Origin: Trametopsis cervina
Taxonomy: Eukaryota; Basidiomycota; Agaricomycetes; Polyporales; Irpicaceae
Assembly: GCA_022385755.1 (NCBI GenBank)
Contig: MU278350.1
Span: 377,965-441,964, forward strand
Direction of reading: 5' to 3'
DNA: 64,000 nucleotides
Shown here: one piece after another, positions 21,964 through 34,339 of the stretch
How the letters are laid out: each line of letters opens with the position of its first letter
Numbering within the stretch: the stretch's first letter is position 1
The notes under the pieces: generated by a model
The model's database searches: none
Seen by the model: only the letters and a program-made list of their open reading frames with translations
Told to the model about the DNA's origin: nothing
Made by a program: the position numbers and the translations under genes

Positions 21964-24207
21964 ATGCCCAGGTTCCTCAACACGCTTCCGTACCTTCTGC
22001 TCACCGCTGCTGCATGCGTCACTGCTGCCCCTGCAGGGAGCAGTAGTGCAGCGGTGTCTATCAACTCGGAGATACCCTCATCGTCCTTTTCTGCGATCCC
22101 CGAGACTGCAACAGACGCGCCTGCAGGGGATAACCCCAATGGCATACTGTGGACAGAGAATAGCAACATCATGCCAGTCCCTCAGCGGGGCTCTCTCGGT
22201 ACAAATATACTTGGGCCACAGAATATCCCGGTTGACAAGCAGAACGCCGATATTCTGGCCCCTCCCTCTACTGACTCCGGTACTGTGTAAGTCGTATCTG
22301 CACCTATACCCTCCATACGTTAACATCATTCCTTTGCTACAGCGGTAGCGCTAAATGGCCATTCAGCTTGAGCCACAACCGTCTCCAAACCGGCGGCTGG
22401 TCGCGCCAACAAAATGGTTGGTGACAGGTCTTCTTGTTCAAATGCTTCTTCGCTAACGACTCCCCATTTACAGTCGCCGTGATGCCTATGGCAACAGGTA
22501 AGAAGGGCTCGGAGCCAAGAAGACTAAAAGACTGACGCCAAACATAGAGATGGCCGGGGTCAATATGCGACTTGAAGCTGGAGCTGTCCGGCAAGTCTTC
22601 TTCTTCATCATGCATCGGTCCGGCTGACCACAACGGTCTATCAGTGAACTGCACTGGCACTCCACTGCAGAGGCTAGTTTGGTCCATATCGGAGGGTTGT
22701 AATCATTGTCCTGACAAAACATACTTACAGTGGGCGTTCATCCTCAAAGGCAGCGTTCAGATCTCCGCCGTCAATTCAGACGGGCAAAACTACCTTGCTA
22801 CTGTGGTCAGTAGACGTCAATTGGTCGCTCGTTGCATTGTCTGATCGTGGGAACAGAATCCATCAGATGTGTGGTATTTCCCTGCAGGAGTCCCTCACTC
22901 TCTTCAAGCAACCGCGGATGATCCCCAAGGAGCCGAGTTCCTCCTTGTCTTCGATAGCGGGACATTCAGTGAAGATGCCACATTCCTGGTATATGTTTTC
23001 ATATATCCCAGAGACGGGCATAGCGCCGAGCGATCGGTAACTGACATCGTCGTTCGTACTCAATAGTTGACCGATTGGCTTGCGCATGTCCCGAAAGAGG
23101 TCATCGCAAAGAATTTCAAGACATCACAGTCTGACTTCAACAACATCCCGGGTACAGAGCTGTACATTTTCCCAGCCGGTGAGTTCCTCATACCATGCTA
23201 TACAGTGCCAGGCTCAATGCCAGAAAACAGATCCTCCAACAAGCAACGTCGCACCAGCGAACCCCCAAGGCGTCGCTACCGTACCGTTTTCATTCAAATT
23301 CTCAGAGGTCGCTCCGACGCCTCTCGATGGCGGGTCAGTGAGGATAATCGACTCGACGACATTCAAAATATCTACGACTATTGCAGCCGCGGAGGTCGTT
23401 ATTCAACCCGGAGGAATGAGGTACGTAAATAGGCAATACAATGGGTTCCTTAGCTAATGATTTGCCCCCACAGGGAACTACACGTGCGTCATGCTTCTCA
23501 CGAAAGTTTCGAAGTCTGACCCCCATATCCAAATTTAGTGGCACCCGACCCAGGATGAATGGAGTTATTTCATGTAAGATGCTCTATGATGTCTCTTGGG
23601 ACGTGCGCTGATGGTCTATACAGTGAAGGCACAGGACGCGCGACGCTCTTCGCCTCGCAATCATCGGCCCGCACATTCGATTTCCAGGTATTTGCATTCT
23701 TCCACTCTCAGAGAACCTTGACTGATATACTTCTCTATCTAGGCCGGCGATGTTGGTGAGTACTAAAAGGCTGTACAGATGAAATGCATACTCATGCGGC
23801 CACCCCCGGCAGGATATATCCCTGCTTCTTTTGGTGCGCAAATTCTTGTGCTTCTGTAAACCTGATCCTGATACGCACTCCGTTGCTTAGGACACTACGT
23901 AGAAAACACTGGAACGACGCCATTGAGGTTCTTGGAGATTTTCAAGGCTGGTATGTCGTCGGAAGGCTCGTAAACCAGTCAACCAGTAGATTGATGACCA
24001 TTATTTAGATAAATTCCAAGACATTAGTCTGCAACAGGTATGACTCCAGTTGCCAACCTCCCTCTCTGAGTATCTGATTTTGTTGGTCCGCAGTGGCTGG
24101 CTTTGACTCCCCCGGCCCTGGTCAAGGCGCATCTGGATCTGCCCGATGAAACGATTGCTCACCTCAACAAGACAAAGCAGACAGTAGTTGGCGCTTCATC
24201 AAAGTGA
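21964..24207 (+). CDS. OXDC: Secreted oxalate decarboxylase (bicupin)
   Basis: Mn-dependent conversion of oxalate to formate and CO2, outside the cell or in the wall. A signal peptide (MPRFLNTLPYLLLTAAACVT, cut near TAAPAG) precedes a Ser/Pro-rich stretch. Cupin 1 has the metal motif RELHWHSTAEWAFILKGSVQ and WYFPAGVPHSLQ. The active-site lid reads SEDAT in FDSGTFSEDATF, followed by LTDWLAHVPKEVIAKNF. Cupin 2 has RELHWHPTQDEWSYFIEGTG and VGYIPASFGHYVENTG. All eight expected metal ligands (HxH, E and H in each cupin) are present. About twelve short introns are needed; two adjacent ones, 22591-22644 and 22673-22730, seem to use GC rather than GT donors. Stop TGA at 24205-24207. Confidence 0.9.
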
Positions 24208-24638
24208 ACTATGAGTAGGACGCAGTATAGGACAATTTTTGTAATTATTATGATTTAATGCATGTTCTGTGGCTTCTATTAGTGAATGGCATTGTACTTT
24301 CATCGGTTTCCTCACTGCGTAGTATGGAATTCATCCGTGAAAAGTATGACATAATAAAATAGAATTTGCTCTACATACTTGAGTTATAGTCTCCACGTCG
24401 TGCAGGGTGGCACCATGAGGTTGGCCTACGACGTGCTAAGGGTGACAGGAATACAGTATATGCCTGATTCGGAAAGGCTTCAGCAGCTGCGGAGTTTGGA
24501 CACGTCGCGCCTTGAGCGCCCGGTACTCCGTGCGCTTTGCTGTCGCCACCGTTCACTCCAAATTTTTGGACACTATCACCTTCCGTCTTTCGACTTCTAC
24601 TCTTTGGTCTTTCTGAGCACACGTCTGTCCTAGGCATC
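24208..24638. other. Intergenic region between OXDC and PHO88
   Basis: About 430 bp. The first half is AT-rich 3' UTR-like sequence around 24220-24370; the second is the PHO88 promoter, pyrimidine-rich just before the ATG. Nothing else seen. Confidence 0.45.
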
Positions 24639-25568
24639 ATGAACGCAGCTACTTCCAACCTTGTCATCTCGCTGGGTGCTATGCAAGGTACGCTGGCAGA
24701 CATTGCATCGTCTGACGCAAGTACTATGTTCTGACGTGTTTGCCAACACTGCGCAGTGGCCCGCAAAATCAACTTCGACGACCCTCAGATTCTCACGTAT
24801 GTGCGCATTGCGTATGTGGTCGTGCAGGCTGTGGTTCTTGGGACGTACTACCTCACTTCATCAAAAGTACGTGCACACGTCTTGGCAGATGGATCCAGTG
24901 ACACTTACTATTGTGCTACCATACTTTTGGTTGCGTAGATCAAAAGCAAGAACGACCAAACAGTGTTGAAGTATGGTATGTCAATTCTCCAGCTTTTATC
25001 ATATACTTCCGCTGACCTTGCACCCCTTACAGTCGAGCCTGGAAACCCTATGGTATGCATTGTTTCCAATTCTCAGACGGATTGTAGCTGCAACTCGTCA
25101 CCAGAGCAAAGAACCGGGCAAGTTGGTAACTACCACGAACCGTGATTATGACCTTGGCGAAGTCTCCAAGCTCGTCCGTGGTGTGTATATCGGTATTGCC
25201 ATGATGGTGTTCCTCCACGGTTACCTGCAGTACGTCCACAGATACCTGAGATAAACGTCAGAAGCTAATTAATGGCTTGCACTCTAATCTAGTTACACGC
25301 AGCCCCTCTTCATTCAAGCTCTGATGGGACTTAAGAACCTGTATGATGCGAAGCCAGTCGCTATCTGGGTACTTGGAAAGCCCGCAGAAGGTGACCTTAA
25401 GAGGCCGTTCAAGGGCGCTGGCGGCATGTTCGGTGGTAAGCCAATATCTGCTGCGGCTGCAATAGACTGGCTGTCGCTGACGAGTCCTTCACAGGCGCTA
25501 CGGAGCCACAAACTGACAAGGCTGCTATCGAGGAGGCTGAGAAGAGGGTTGGCCAGAAGGAGGATTAA
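24639..25568 (+). CDS. PHO88: ER membrane protein PHO88/SND3
   Basis: Component of the SRP-independent (SND) targeting route to the ER, first found through phosphate transport in yeast. Spliced protein: MNAATSNLVISLGAMQ, VARKINFDDPQILTYVRIAY joined to a membrane helix VVVQAVVLGTYYLTS, then KSKNDQTVLKYVEPGNPM, KLVTTTNRDYDLGEVSKLVR and a second helix (GIAMMVFLHGYLQ). It ends YTQPLFIQALMGLKNLYDAK, RPFKGAGGMFG and a Lys/Glu-rich tail EEAEKRVGQKED. Length and motif order match the family. Introns lie near 24688-24754, 24868-24938, 24974-25031, 25052-25108, 25231-25292 and 25434-25493. Stop TAA at 25566-25568. Confidence 0.9.
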
Positions 25569-25851
25569 GTGCCTCATGCCATTCTTCCCGGTCCCAACCT
25601 GTCGCCCATGCCGAGCGGATGGCGGATTCTTTCTTAGGGAAAGGCGGATGTTCGGGCTCGCTGCCAAATCTAGAGGCCATGTATGCATACGGGTTTGTTC
25701 GCTACTATATTATACTTGTCTGTAAGTTTGAGAGTCTGCCAAAATAATCCCAGATACCCTGGTCAAAACATGCGAACGTAAGGTCTTGCTACTGTACCGT
25801 ATGCCAGTCGTGATATGAGAAACTGGGCGAAGTTGTGACGTATCGCGATGA
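25569..25851. other. Intergenic region upstream of the SLM1-like gene
   Basis: PHO88 3' UTR followed by distal promoter sequence. TGACGT, half of a CRE, occurs at about 25836. No gene seen. Confidence 0.4.
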
Positions 25852-25956
25852 TGAGTCACGTTCTCTGACATCGCAATGGGCTGGCCTGGCTTGACGTCAT
25901 CCCGTTGAGTTGAATGGACGCGATCGTACCGAACTCAGCGGGAACGCGATATAAAG
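25852..25956 (+). promoter_or_regulatory. bZIP-site pair and TATA box upstream of the SLM1-like gene
   Basis: A perfect AP-1/Gcn4 palindrome TGAGTCA (25852-25858) and a perfect ATF/CREB palindrome TGACGTCA (25892-25899) lie 33 bp apart. TATAAAG follows at 25950-25956, about 84 bp before the ATG at 26040. A C/T-rich leader (25990-26020) precedes the start. bZIP control is inferred from site identity alone. Confidence 0.45.
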
Positions 25957-26039
25957 TCCACATCACAATCCACGCCTAGTCCACATTTTCTGCTCCCCTT
26001 TTCCCCACAATTCACTCACCTCGCAGCGCCGAGCTTACA

Positions 26040-28011
26040 ATGCTCAACAACAACGACGGCGTTTCCATCTCTCGCGCGACATCCAGAGCCAGTAGCAGAC
26101 ATGGCTCAGCTGTTTCAAGACAACAAAGTCTCATTAAGAAGAATATTGCACCTCATGATCTTCGTCCCTCCGACATTCTCATCGAAAGATTTACTGCTTG
26201 GAAGATAATTGTCAAACAGTTAATCGCCTACTTTGAGGTTAGTGATTACGCTCGACTTCGCAACGCTGACACCAACTAAACATACCGCCACACATAGGGT
26301 CTTGCAGACATCGAGAATAATGTTGCAAGGGAAATGACAAAGTTAGGAGCTGTCATTCAAGTACCTTTCCGTTCAGGGAATCAGTTTTTGGGTGAAGGTG
26401 GATTACAAGTAAGTGCTCCGCATTCTACGTGTTGGTTGTCCTGAACCCCACCACCTGTTGAAAGGATGTCTACTACCATATCCGAGACAAAACCCGAGCC
26501 ATCGCGGACCAGCACGCGAATCTTGGACGCACGATTGACGGTTCCATCGTACAACACCTTCAGAAATTGCGCGTCGAGATCAAGGCCCACATCAAGGTAT
26601 ATACCATGACTTGTCGCATACCACGAGCGTATTCTGATCAGCCCTCCAGAATATTCAGAATGATACTGGGAAGCTCGCAACATCCGTTGCCAAAGAACGT
26701 AACCTCTCTGAGAAGCTCATTGGTGATCTGGGCACGAACATCTCGATCTTGAAGAACACACCCATGAGTGTCACATCCAGAACGGATCCGTATGTCATCA
26801 ATCAGGCGGTCTTCAGACAACTTGTGAAACAAGTACACACCGAGAACGCACTTCAAAAATCTCTGCTTCTTACTCAATCCTCTTCAGCACTCTTCGAAGC
26901 TTCTCTTATCCAAGCATTGCAGTCTGCTTGGGCTACTTACGAGGAATGGCGTTCACGTATGGATAACGGCATCCAGGACATCTGGAAGACACTGGAACGA
27001 TCAATGTCTTCGCTTGCGCCCGACCGCGAGTGGATCGCTTTCGCCGCTCGCGAGGACCATCTCATTGACCCCGAGACACCTCTGCGAGATCCCGCCAATA
27101 TACACTACCCGAGCAAGGACGATCCCAGTGTTCTTCCTGTTCACACCGGCCTGATGGAGCGCAAGAAGCGATACACCCGTACATATCGCGAGTCCTATTA
27201 CGTATTGACTGCCGCAGGATTCTTGCACGAATATGCTTCCAGCGATCCTGCGCAGTCGGATCATCCCACATTCAGTCTGTTCTTGCCGATGTGTACACTT
27301 GGGCCTCCGAGTGCACCTGGCGCCGCATCCCACAAATTCCACATCGAAGGGCGTAAGGATGGCACAGGCACCGTGAAGACAGGATCCTTCCGTAACTTCG
27401 CGGGTACCCTGACAGGACGCAAAGGCAATGGCCCAGCTTGGACGTTCCGCGGGCGATCTCACGACGATATGTTGGAGTGGTGGAATGATATCCGCATGTT
27501 GTGCGCACGCTACCTCGTCGCTAGCGAGTCTATGGAGAGGAGTGGCCCCGTCGCTGCTGCTGTCCGTGCCGTTGGATACGTGAGCGAAGACGATGGCGAA
27601 GACTCTGAGGAAGACGGTTCGAGTGTTGAAGAAGAACGCGACGACGAGGATGATGAAGTCTACGCTCAGGCTCGAGATGGCGGGCCTTCCGAAGACGAGT
27701 TGCCACAGTACGAGCACAAACAAACTGGTTACCTGGTATGTTCAGTTTTTCGTAGATTATATCATGAGCTAACCTTTCAATTGAAGGCCGATAAAAAGTC
27801 CTCGCACGGCGCACACGGTGAAGGCGCTGAAACAGGTCTTGCTGCTAATGTCATCCGGAAGCCGAGCTTGCGCCAACAGGAGAAGGCTCCCGAAGGTCGT
27901 CCGCCTCACGTTGCTAATGACGACGCTGCTGATAGCGACGTAGATGAGCACGGTGCACATTCGGGGGCTGGACCTGCGCCTGCGGAGAGTCGCTTTCAAG
28001 AGGAGCTGTAG
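26040..28011 (+). CDS. SLM1: SLM1/SLM2-like PH-domain protein (TORC2/PI(4,5)P2 effector)
   Basis: By family knowledge a plasma-membrane (eisosome-associated) adaptor that binds PI(4,5)P2 and recruits Ypk kinases to TORC2. A Ser/Arg-rich N terminus precedes DLRPSDILIERFTAWKIIVK, then an F-BAR-like helical region (LADIENNVAREMTKLGAVIQ, YYHIRDKTRAIADQHANLGR, FRQLVKQVHTENALQK, ALQSAWATYEEWRSRM). A PH domain near the middle of the largest exon starts at GLMERKKRYTRTYRESYYVL and ends with FRGRSHDDMLEWWNDIRMLC. An acidic tail follows. Introns lie near 26237-26296, 26408-26462, 26597-26648 and 27735-27786. Stop TAG at 28009-28011. The 3' end faces the ZZ-finger gene 246 bp away. Confidence 0.85.
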
Positions 28012-28257
28012 TGAGCTCGTATAGATAGTCTCATCAAGGGATGTGATGTGTGCGTAATGGCGTATTTTCGATGTCGGCTGGGATGGATGATGACAATTTT
28101 TTGTACCAATACTTATTTGCATATCTGTACTATACTTGTTTTCGCCACGTGTGTTAATAGCATGGGCATGAATACCCATTAAAATCTCGCATTAGGAATT
28201 AACAATACTATATGTCAGAAGGACCTGTGTTCATCTACAAGGCAACAGCAACCACAA

Positions 28258-31200
28258 TCACCTTTCGGTCTTGTTTCCTGCAAGTGTTGCTAAAAGTAGT
28301 CTCTCGATCCGGCTCAACGTCTCCTCCATCCGCCCGACTTTTCCGCTTAGTGCCCATACAGTCTGTTCCAAGGCAGCCATACGCTCCTCAGCGGAACGTT
28401 CCGATCCTCTCGTGTCTGAGACCTTCCTGGCGCACCTCACAAGCGTGTGGAGGTATGTGTGCTGCTTGTCTCGCTCGAGTCCCTCAGGTTCCACGCGAGT
28501 TGCCGTACAAGTACTGCATAGGTAGTTATCAACTATATGTGTGTCAGCGTGTTTTCCTGATTTCCTCATGTCACACGATACGCACTGGCTTGTGAACCAT
28601 AGTACCATGTAGGTTGCTTGTAGGATCTGTCACAATGGGTACACCGTAGAAGCGTGTTCGACTCGCAGTCATCGCAGATATATGTTTGTTGTTCTAATCC
28701 ATCAATGTCAGCACGAAACCAGGACAGTTTCGACCTGCGAGCTCACCGAGAGAGAAACAATCGGCGCAATACCAGCACGGTTGTTCCAGTTGCTTCTGAC
28801 ATACGCTACAATTTACGTTACTTTCCAGTTGCACGTTATGTTCTGATTTATCGTCGAAATAAGCATCTGTAGAAGGGGGTTCAACGTCAAGTCAAGCTTT
28901 GCATCATACCACTCACCTAACGTATCATCCATATAGAAGCCACCATTGATGCGAGCTGATGGAGGAGGCTCGAGTGCCTCCGCACCAGAACTCTGGAAAG
29001 ACTCTCTAGCTACACTGAGAGCATTGCCAGCGAGCTCGCTCACAGCCGGCACATCTCGTAGGTGCAGTACCGTCCGTACTTTGAACACGTCGTGAGAGGG
29101 AAGATGTCGCTTCTCAGGGTCCCTGATGTCCACTACGAACGCCTTTTTAGTGCATGCAGGATTGTCACAGAAGTCCACCGTTTTCGCGTCATTTTCGGAA
29201 GAAAGGCAGTCCAGACATACAACGCGAGCGCCTCCAATCTTGCTGCCGCACCCGCGGCAATGACAATCACTACAACATGGTTAAGGGCTGAAGATTGAGC
29301 GAGGCAAGCGGCTTACTCACTGGCTTGGTATAGTTTTCAGCTGGTGTTCGCGTAATATACGGAAGAAACTTGCGTCGATGGGAGCGACATTCCGCATCAA
29401 TGTTGTCCACTCTGCCATCTCCTTTTGATTTGGCCTGTACCCATAGGCCGTATAACGAATGCTGAGCTCAATATAGCGCATCCGGGTCTCGCGTCTTTCC
29501 AAGATGTAGTCCCACGTCCAATTGTGCCGACGAACATGGTGCAGCGCCGCGTTGGTTGCAAACTTCCAGAGAGCGCGAGCCTTGTTCTCTTGAAGCTCAG
29601 AAGGCAGAGGTCGGTAACGCAGGAAGCGCTTTGCAAGGTGTCTTTTGAGGAAGAACTGGTGATCATGTAACTCTTCGTCCTCATCCCAGCCCTCCGTTCC
29701 CGATATGGTCCCGGTCTGGTCGAAGTAACCCGAGAAGTATTGTGTGCTATACTCCTTGCTGAACTGAAGGGAGAATTGAATTCGTAAACGGTCGCTGTCG
29801 GCAATCTTGCATCTGCCGGATACTTGGAACGTCACCCCATCGTGCATCCCGGACGCGGTGAAGATCTCGGGATTGGAAGGGACAGCATGAATCCTGAATG
29901 ATACCATGAGCTGCGATGGGAATTGCTCTTCGGTGTAGACATAGCCATTCCATTCTCCTAATCTGCAGCAATTCAACACTTCACTGCGAGGATACCGGAG
30001 GCGGTGCTTACATTGCCCGTACCGGCAGCGCCGCTCGCGCATCTGCTTCCCATACCGCCTTACTAGCGCCAGTATCTGCCTCGTAGAGCTCGCACTTGAA
30101 CTGGTGGTCATCTTGCAGTGGGTAGTTTAGCACGCTTAATGATGCCCTTTCAAATTCGGTAAAATCAATTTCGGTTGAAGAATCTGAACCAGAGGCTGCC
30201 AGTTGCATATTCCGCCACGTCCATAACGGGGCAGAGTTATGCAGATAATCAAACTAATCGTAATAGAAACATATCAGGTTTATCTTCCCACGAACTCAAT
30301 TCTGTGGACTCACAAGCCCGCATGAAAATGTCTTCATCTGACTGTCCACATTGAGATGATTTTGCTTGAAGAGCGCTGGAGGAAAAGTCATAAGTAACCC
30401 ACAGATGCCACTGTAATAGACCACGACGAACCTGACAAGTCAAGGTAGCGATAGTTTACAGCACGGAAGACCCATAACATGCTGTCCGCGGAGTCGAGTA
30501 ATTCTTCTTTATGTAGAACTTTGCTCTTGGCAACGTGGAATACCTCAGCGTCTCGCTTTAAAAGCAAGTAAACCAAGGGGAAGAGATACTGGAAGATTAT
30601 GAATATTGTCGTTCCGGGTTATGCAGAGAAAGAGTCTGTCTCACCTTCTCGATCCTGCCAGGTCCTGCCACGACGTAAACAGTGTCAAGCGCATCAATGT
30701 CAAAACGAATGTCCGCCAGGTTACGGCGCATCCGATTCTCTTCATACTCCGCGTAGTCTTTGAACTTGGCTTCAATATGGTCCGGGATATTCGCGGGGCG
30801 GAACGACTTGATCAACTCGAACGCCACAGGCCAGACAGCCTTGAGATAATAGTCGGCCCAATACCGGTTCTGCGGAAGAACGGAGGAACGGATGGCAAAG
30901 AGGTGGTTGAAGATGTCGAGAATGAGCTCTCCGTACTTTGCTGCCGTAGCCTGCCAGCCTAAAATGCGCAACTAGGTTTGAGTTGTGTATCAATGATCAA
31001 GCGAGAAAGACTGACCGACCGCCCAGTACGCGACCCAGTGTGGAAGGCTATATTGAGTACGCAAAAGTCAGTGCATATATCAGCCACCAACCTGAATGCG
31101 CACCTCCAATTGAGCTCCACAGGGCGCGAGTCCACGAACTCGTTCACTTCCTGGTAGGTGACATACCCGGAACCGTCGTCGTCAAACGCTTCCATAATGG

Positions 31201-33375
31201 GTTGCAAGTACTTCGCGTTGATGAACTCGAATGCCCAATCATCGTTGGCCGCCCCTGGGCTGAAGCTCGAGACCGCTGCGCTGTCTGCCTTGTCCCGGTA
31301 GTGGTCGCGAAGAGTCATGACGAATAGCCGTGCTTTGACATTCAGTTTCCAGTCCTAGTGAATCGGTCAGGAACAGGGATTCCAGTGAATAAACTCCGTA
31401 GTCGTGTACCATTTCCTTCCAGATCGCCCTCAGTTCCTTTCAAAACGAATGAGCGTAGTCGGAACAAGTACGATAACGGGACTCACATCATCCTTGATTT
31501 TGTCGTGAGGGCCTTTGTTGAGCTCGTCTATGACGCGGTTGTTCTCTTCTCGAATGAGCCGGGACAGTTCTTCCTGCAGCTGACGCTGATAGAGTGCAAA
31601 CTTCCCCTCGAATGTTTCCATGTTCTTCTGGACGGCGGCTTCCCATCCTTCGTGCAGCTCATCTTTGAGGTCTTGTAGAGTGAATGCCGCTTCTTTCGCG
31701 GAGCGGCCCTGGAGCATCGCATTGTGGCCACCTGCGGTCTTCAAATGGAGAATTGTAACCGCAGGGGCATAAATTTGTAGCATGAGTTCGTACCTTGTCA
31801 CTGGAAGCACCACTATCAAGGCCGGCCAGTTCGCTGAGAGCAGCATCGCTGTTCTCAACAAACTTAACGCCACCCTTCTCCTTCACCTTTCGTGCGACTT
31901 GTTGTTCTCCGGCTGGCGTCCATTCGCGACGATAGACGTCTAAGACCATAGAAGTAAGCTGCGAGATCCTTCGCATTATTGTGTCATCAGAGGTATTACA
32001 AACAGGGGTTCAAGGAAGACATACTTCTCATTCATCTCCTTGACAGTGGCATTCATCGCGTCTACCGTCTTCGCAGTATGTATCATCAACGCATACTCGA
32101 AATCCTGGCGACGCTGGGCGAATATCTTGATGAATGACGCGAGCCTAGTTTCCCAAACTTGACTCCGCAGAACCTTGACTACGAGAGTCTTTTTCAGGTA
32201 CGTGTCACATGTATTCGCGCACTCCTTGATATCTTGTGCAGCTAACTTAGACACGGATTCCAGCCTGGAGTGTATCGGATGACCGTCGGGGCCAATCTGG
32301 AAAGGGTCTCGGATGTCTCTCAACCTGAACGAGGAATTATCGAGTTTAGCATGTCGAAACCGCATTTCAAGTGCAACAGACTCACTGAACCAGGGAGGTC
32401 AGCATGTCCCTCATACCAACGTACAGTAGCAGGATGCGTTTGTCGTTTTCACGACGTGTCCGTTCCATGTTGTAAGCTGCCTTGAAGGCCAGAACAACGA
32501 CTGTTACAATAATCAAATTCAGGCGAATGACCTACGCCTGCGACGTGCAAAAACGTACCTGAGATAGAGACGTGAATCTTGGCAACTTCGTCTAGTACGT
32601 TCAAAAGTCCAGGGATTTCCACCGGAAGGTTGTTCATGCCATGTTTCATTGTCTGAAGAGTTGCATGCGGATCGTGCATTGGCATGAATGAAATTGCTGT
32701 TTGGGCAGTAACGACATGAGCCTCTGTTTGCAGGTGTGCGTTCGCATTCACATTCACATGCGCTGGTCAAAAAGAATTGATGGACGTGCACAAACTCGGT
32801 ATTCTCACGATAAACGTACCAATACCACCAATTGCGTTACCCAAGCCCGGTAGATCTGTACCCTGCAAATGGTGACGTATTTGGCCATCAGCCAGAGCTA
32901 CGTACTCTGGCGATCGTACTTTCGAGGACCATGGTAGATCAGATGCATCTTCATCTGCATGCTCTGGATCATTTCCGTGTACCGCAACCATGTTGGTCGC
33001 GGCATTCGGCGACTTCCTTTTAGGTGACCTGGCCGTATTTGAAGGCGATCTTACATGCGTCGGCGGAACAGGAGGTAGGGTCTTCTCTGGTTCACGGCTG
33101 GAAGTGTGCGATGAAACAGTTGGGCTGCTTTTCTCCGAAGATATAGAAGAGAAGCCACTGGGTGAGTGAGGATATGGATGCATGTAGTCGTAGGGTGAGA
33201 ACGCCTCCCCAGGGGAACCTCCTCCGGGTTGTAACTTGTTCCATTCTGCAGCTGCTTTGAGGTCTTCAGTAAGATCGACATTGCTTGTGCTTGCAAAGCG
33301 CGCTCGTATGTTACGAAGACTGAACTTCTTCTTTGGCCGCGGGGAAGTGCTCGGTCTAGGCGAAGGAGGCTCCAT
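28258..33375 (-). CDS. Large EF-hand / ZZ-type zinc-finger protein
   Basis: A multi-intron gene from ATG 33375. Order seen: disordered Ser/Pro-rich N terminus (MEPPSPRPSTSPRPKKKFSL); helical regions including VSISGTFLHVAG and ERDIRD-like segments; a coiled region (ETFEGKFALYQRQLQEELSR); one EF-hand loop (DDDGSGYVTYQEV near 31170); more helices (YWADYYLKAVWPVAFELIKS); a beta-rich part (GRCKIADSDRLRIQFSLQFS); a first Cys-rich module CSDCHCRGCGSKIGGARVVC with CLDC and DFCDNPAC; a second ZZ-like module NCSVCQKQLEQPCWYCADC with CDDC and CTHC; and a C-terminal coiled coil (EERMAALEQTVWALSGKVGR). ZZ fingers bind two zinc ions and mediate protein contacts. I know the architecture only from basidiomycete hypothetical proteins; no function can be assigned. 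Splitting into two genes is not excluded, but the frames link well. Confidence 0.72.
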
Positions 33376-33419
33376 GAGGGCGAGTTTACGAGGTTTTGAC
33401 GACCAGGAAGGCTCCGACC

Positions 33420-33427
33420 CTTATATA
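33420..33427 (-). promoter_or_regulatory. TATA box of the ZZ-finger gene
   Basis: The minus strand reads TATATAAG 45-52 bp upstream of the ATG at 33375, consistent with a core promoter for that start. Confidence 0.45.
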
Positions 33428-34339
33428 CGACCAACACTATGCCACCGAGGACAGTTTTATTCCGAGAAGTATAATCAGCACAGCTGTCAGGGGAGTGTCA
33501 ATATGGGCGCTACGCGCGCAAGGAACAATCAACACACCTTCATCCTCACACGCATTATGGCACGAGTGGCTTAAGAACGGCGGTCCTGTTTCTTCCAAAA
33601 ATTAGACACGAACGTGGCCGTGCAGCCTAGCACTCTGCAATTCCAGAATGTGGGACTTTAAGTGGGGGAATTTCGGAGCTGTAGCTCTAGTAGAGAAACC
33701 TCACGGCGGATCGTGACGTCTATACGATATGTTTGTCATGACTGTCGCCAACAGTCAACACGAATCAACGCTCGCAGAGCACATCTGTCGCCTTGGTTCC
33801 AACATATTCGAAGTACGTGGTCCGTGTACTTCTGAGCTGGACATACAGCAAGTACCCACGCTAAAGCCGATCGAGCCTCGAATACCGCTGCTAGTACTAT
33901 AGCCTCTTCTGTAATTAATCAGATTGCCATTATACGACGCACTGCCACTGTTGGCACAGACTCATGAGGCACTTACCTCCTACTCATGTACCGCGACAGG
34001 CAACAGGCGACATTGGGCTATGCATCACGAGAGAGCACGAACAACGATTTTCGAGCTCCGCTGAGCCTGTGCCCAACATGGAAGGTGTACAGTAATTAGC
34101 GCTCAAGCTACTAGCCGCTCGGTTTCATAATGTCCCCCTGTTCTTCTGACTCACCCGAGACAGACTTGCATCGTAACCTGTCAGACAACATCGAGTTCAT
34201 GAGATAGCAGCATTTCATGGCACCCAGATAGACAGGTAAATCTCGATAATAGCATGACAAACCAACCCTATAAGTATAAAATCATCGAGCACCTGAACGC
34301 TCATACCCTACTGGTATACAGAAACTAGGGCGACCGCGC
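33428..34339. other. Intergenic region upstream of the ZZ-finger gene
   Basis: About 900 bp with no open frame of note, no tRNA-like fold and no repeat seen. It separates the ZZ gene promoter from the decayed kinase. Confidence 0.4.
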
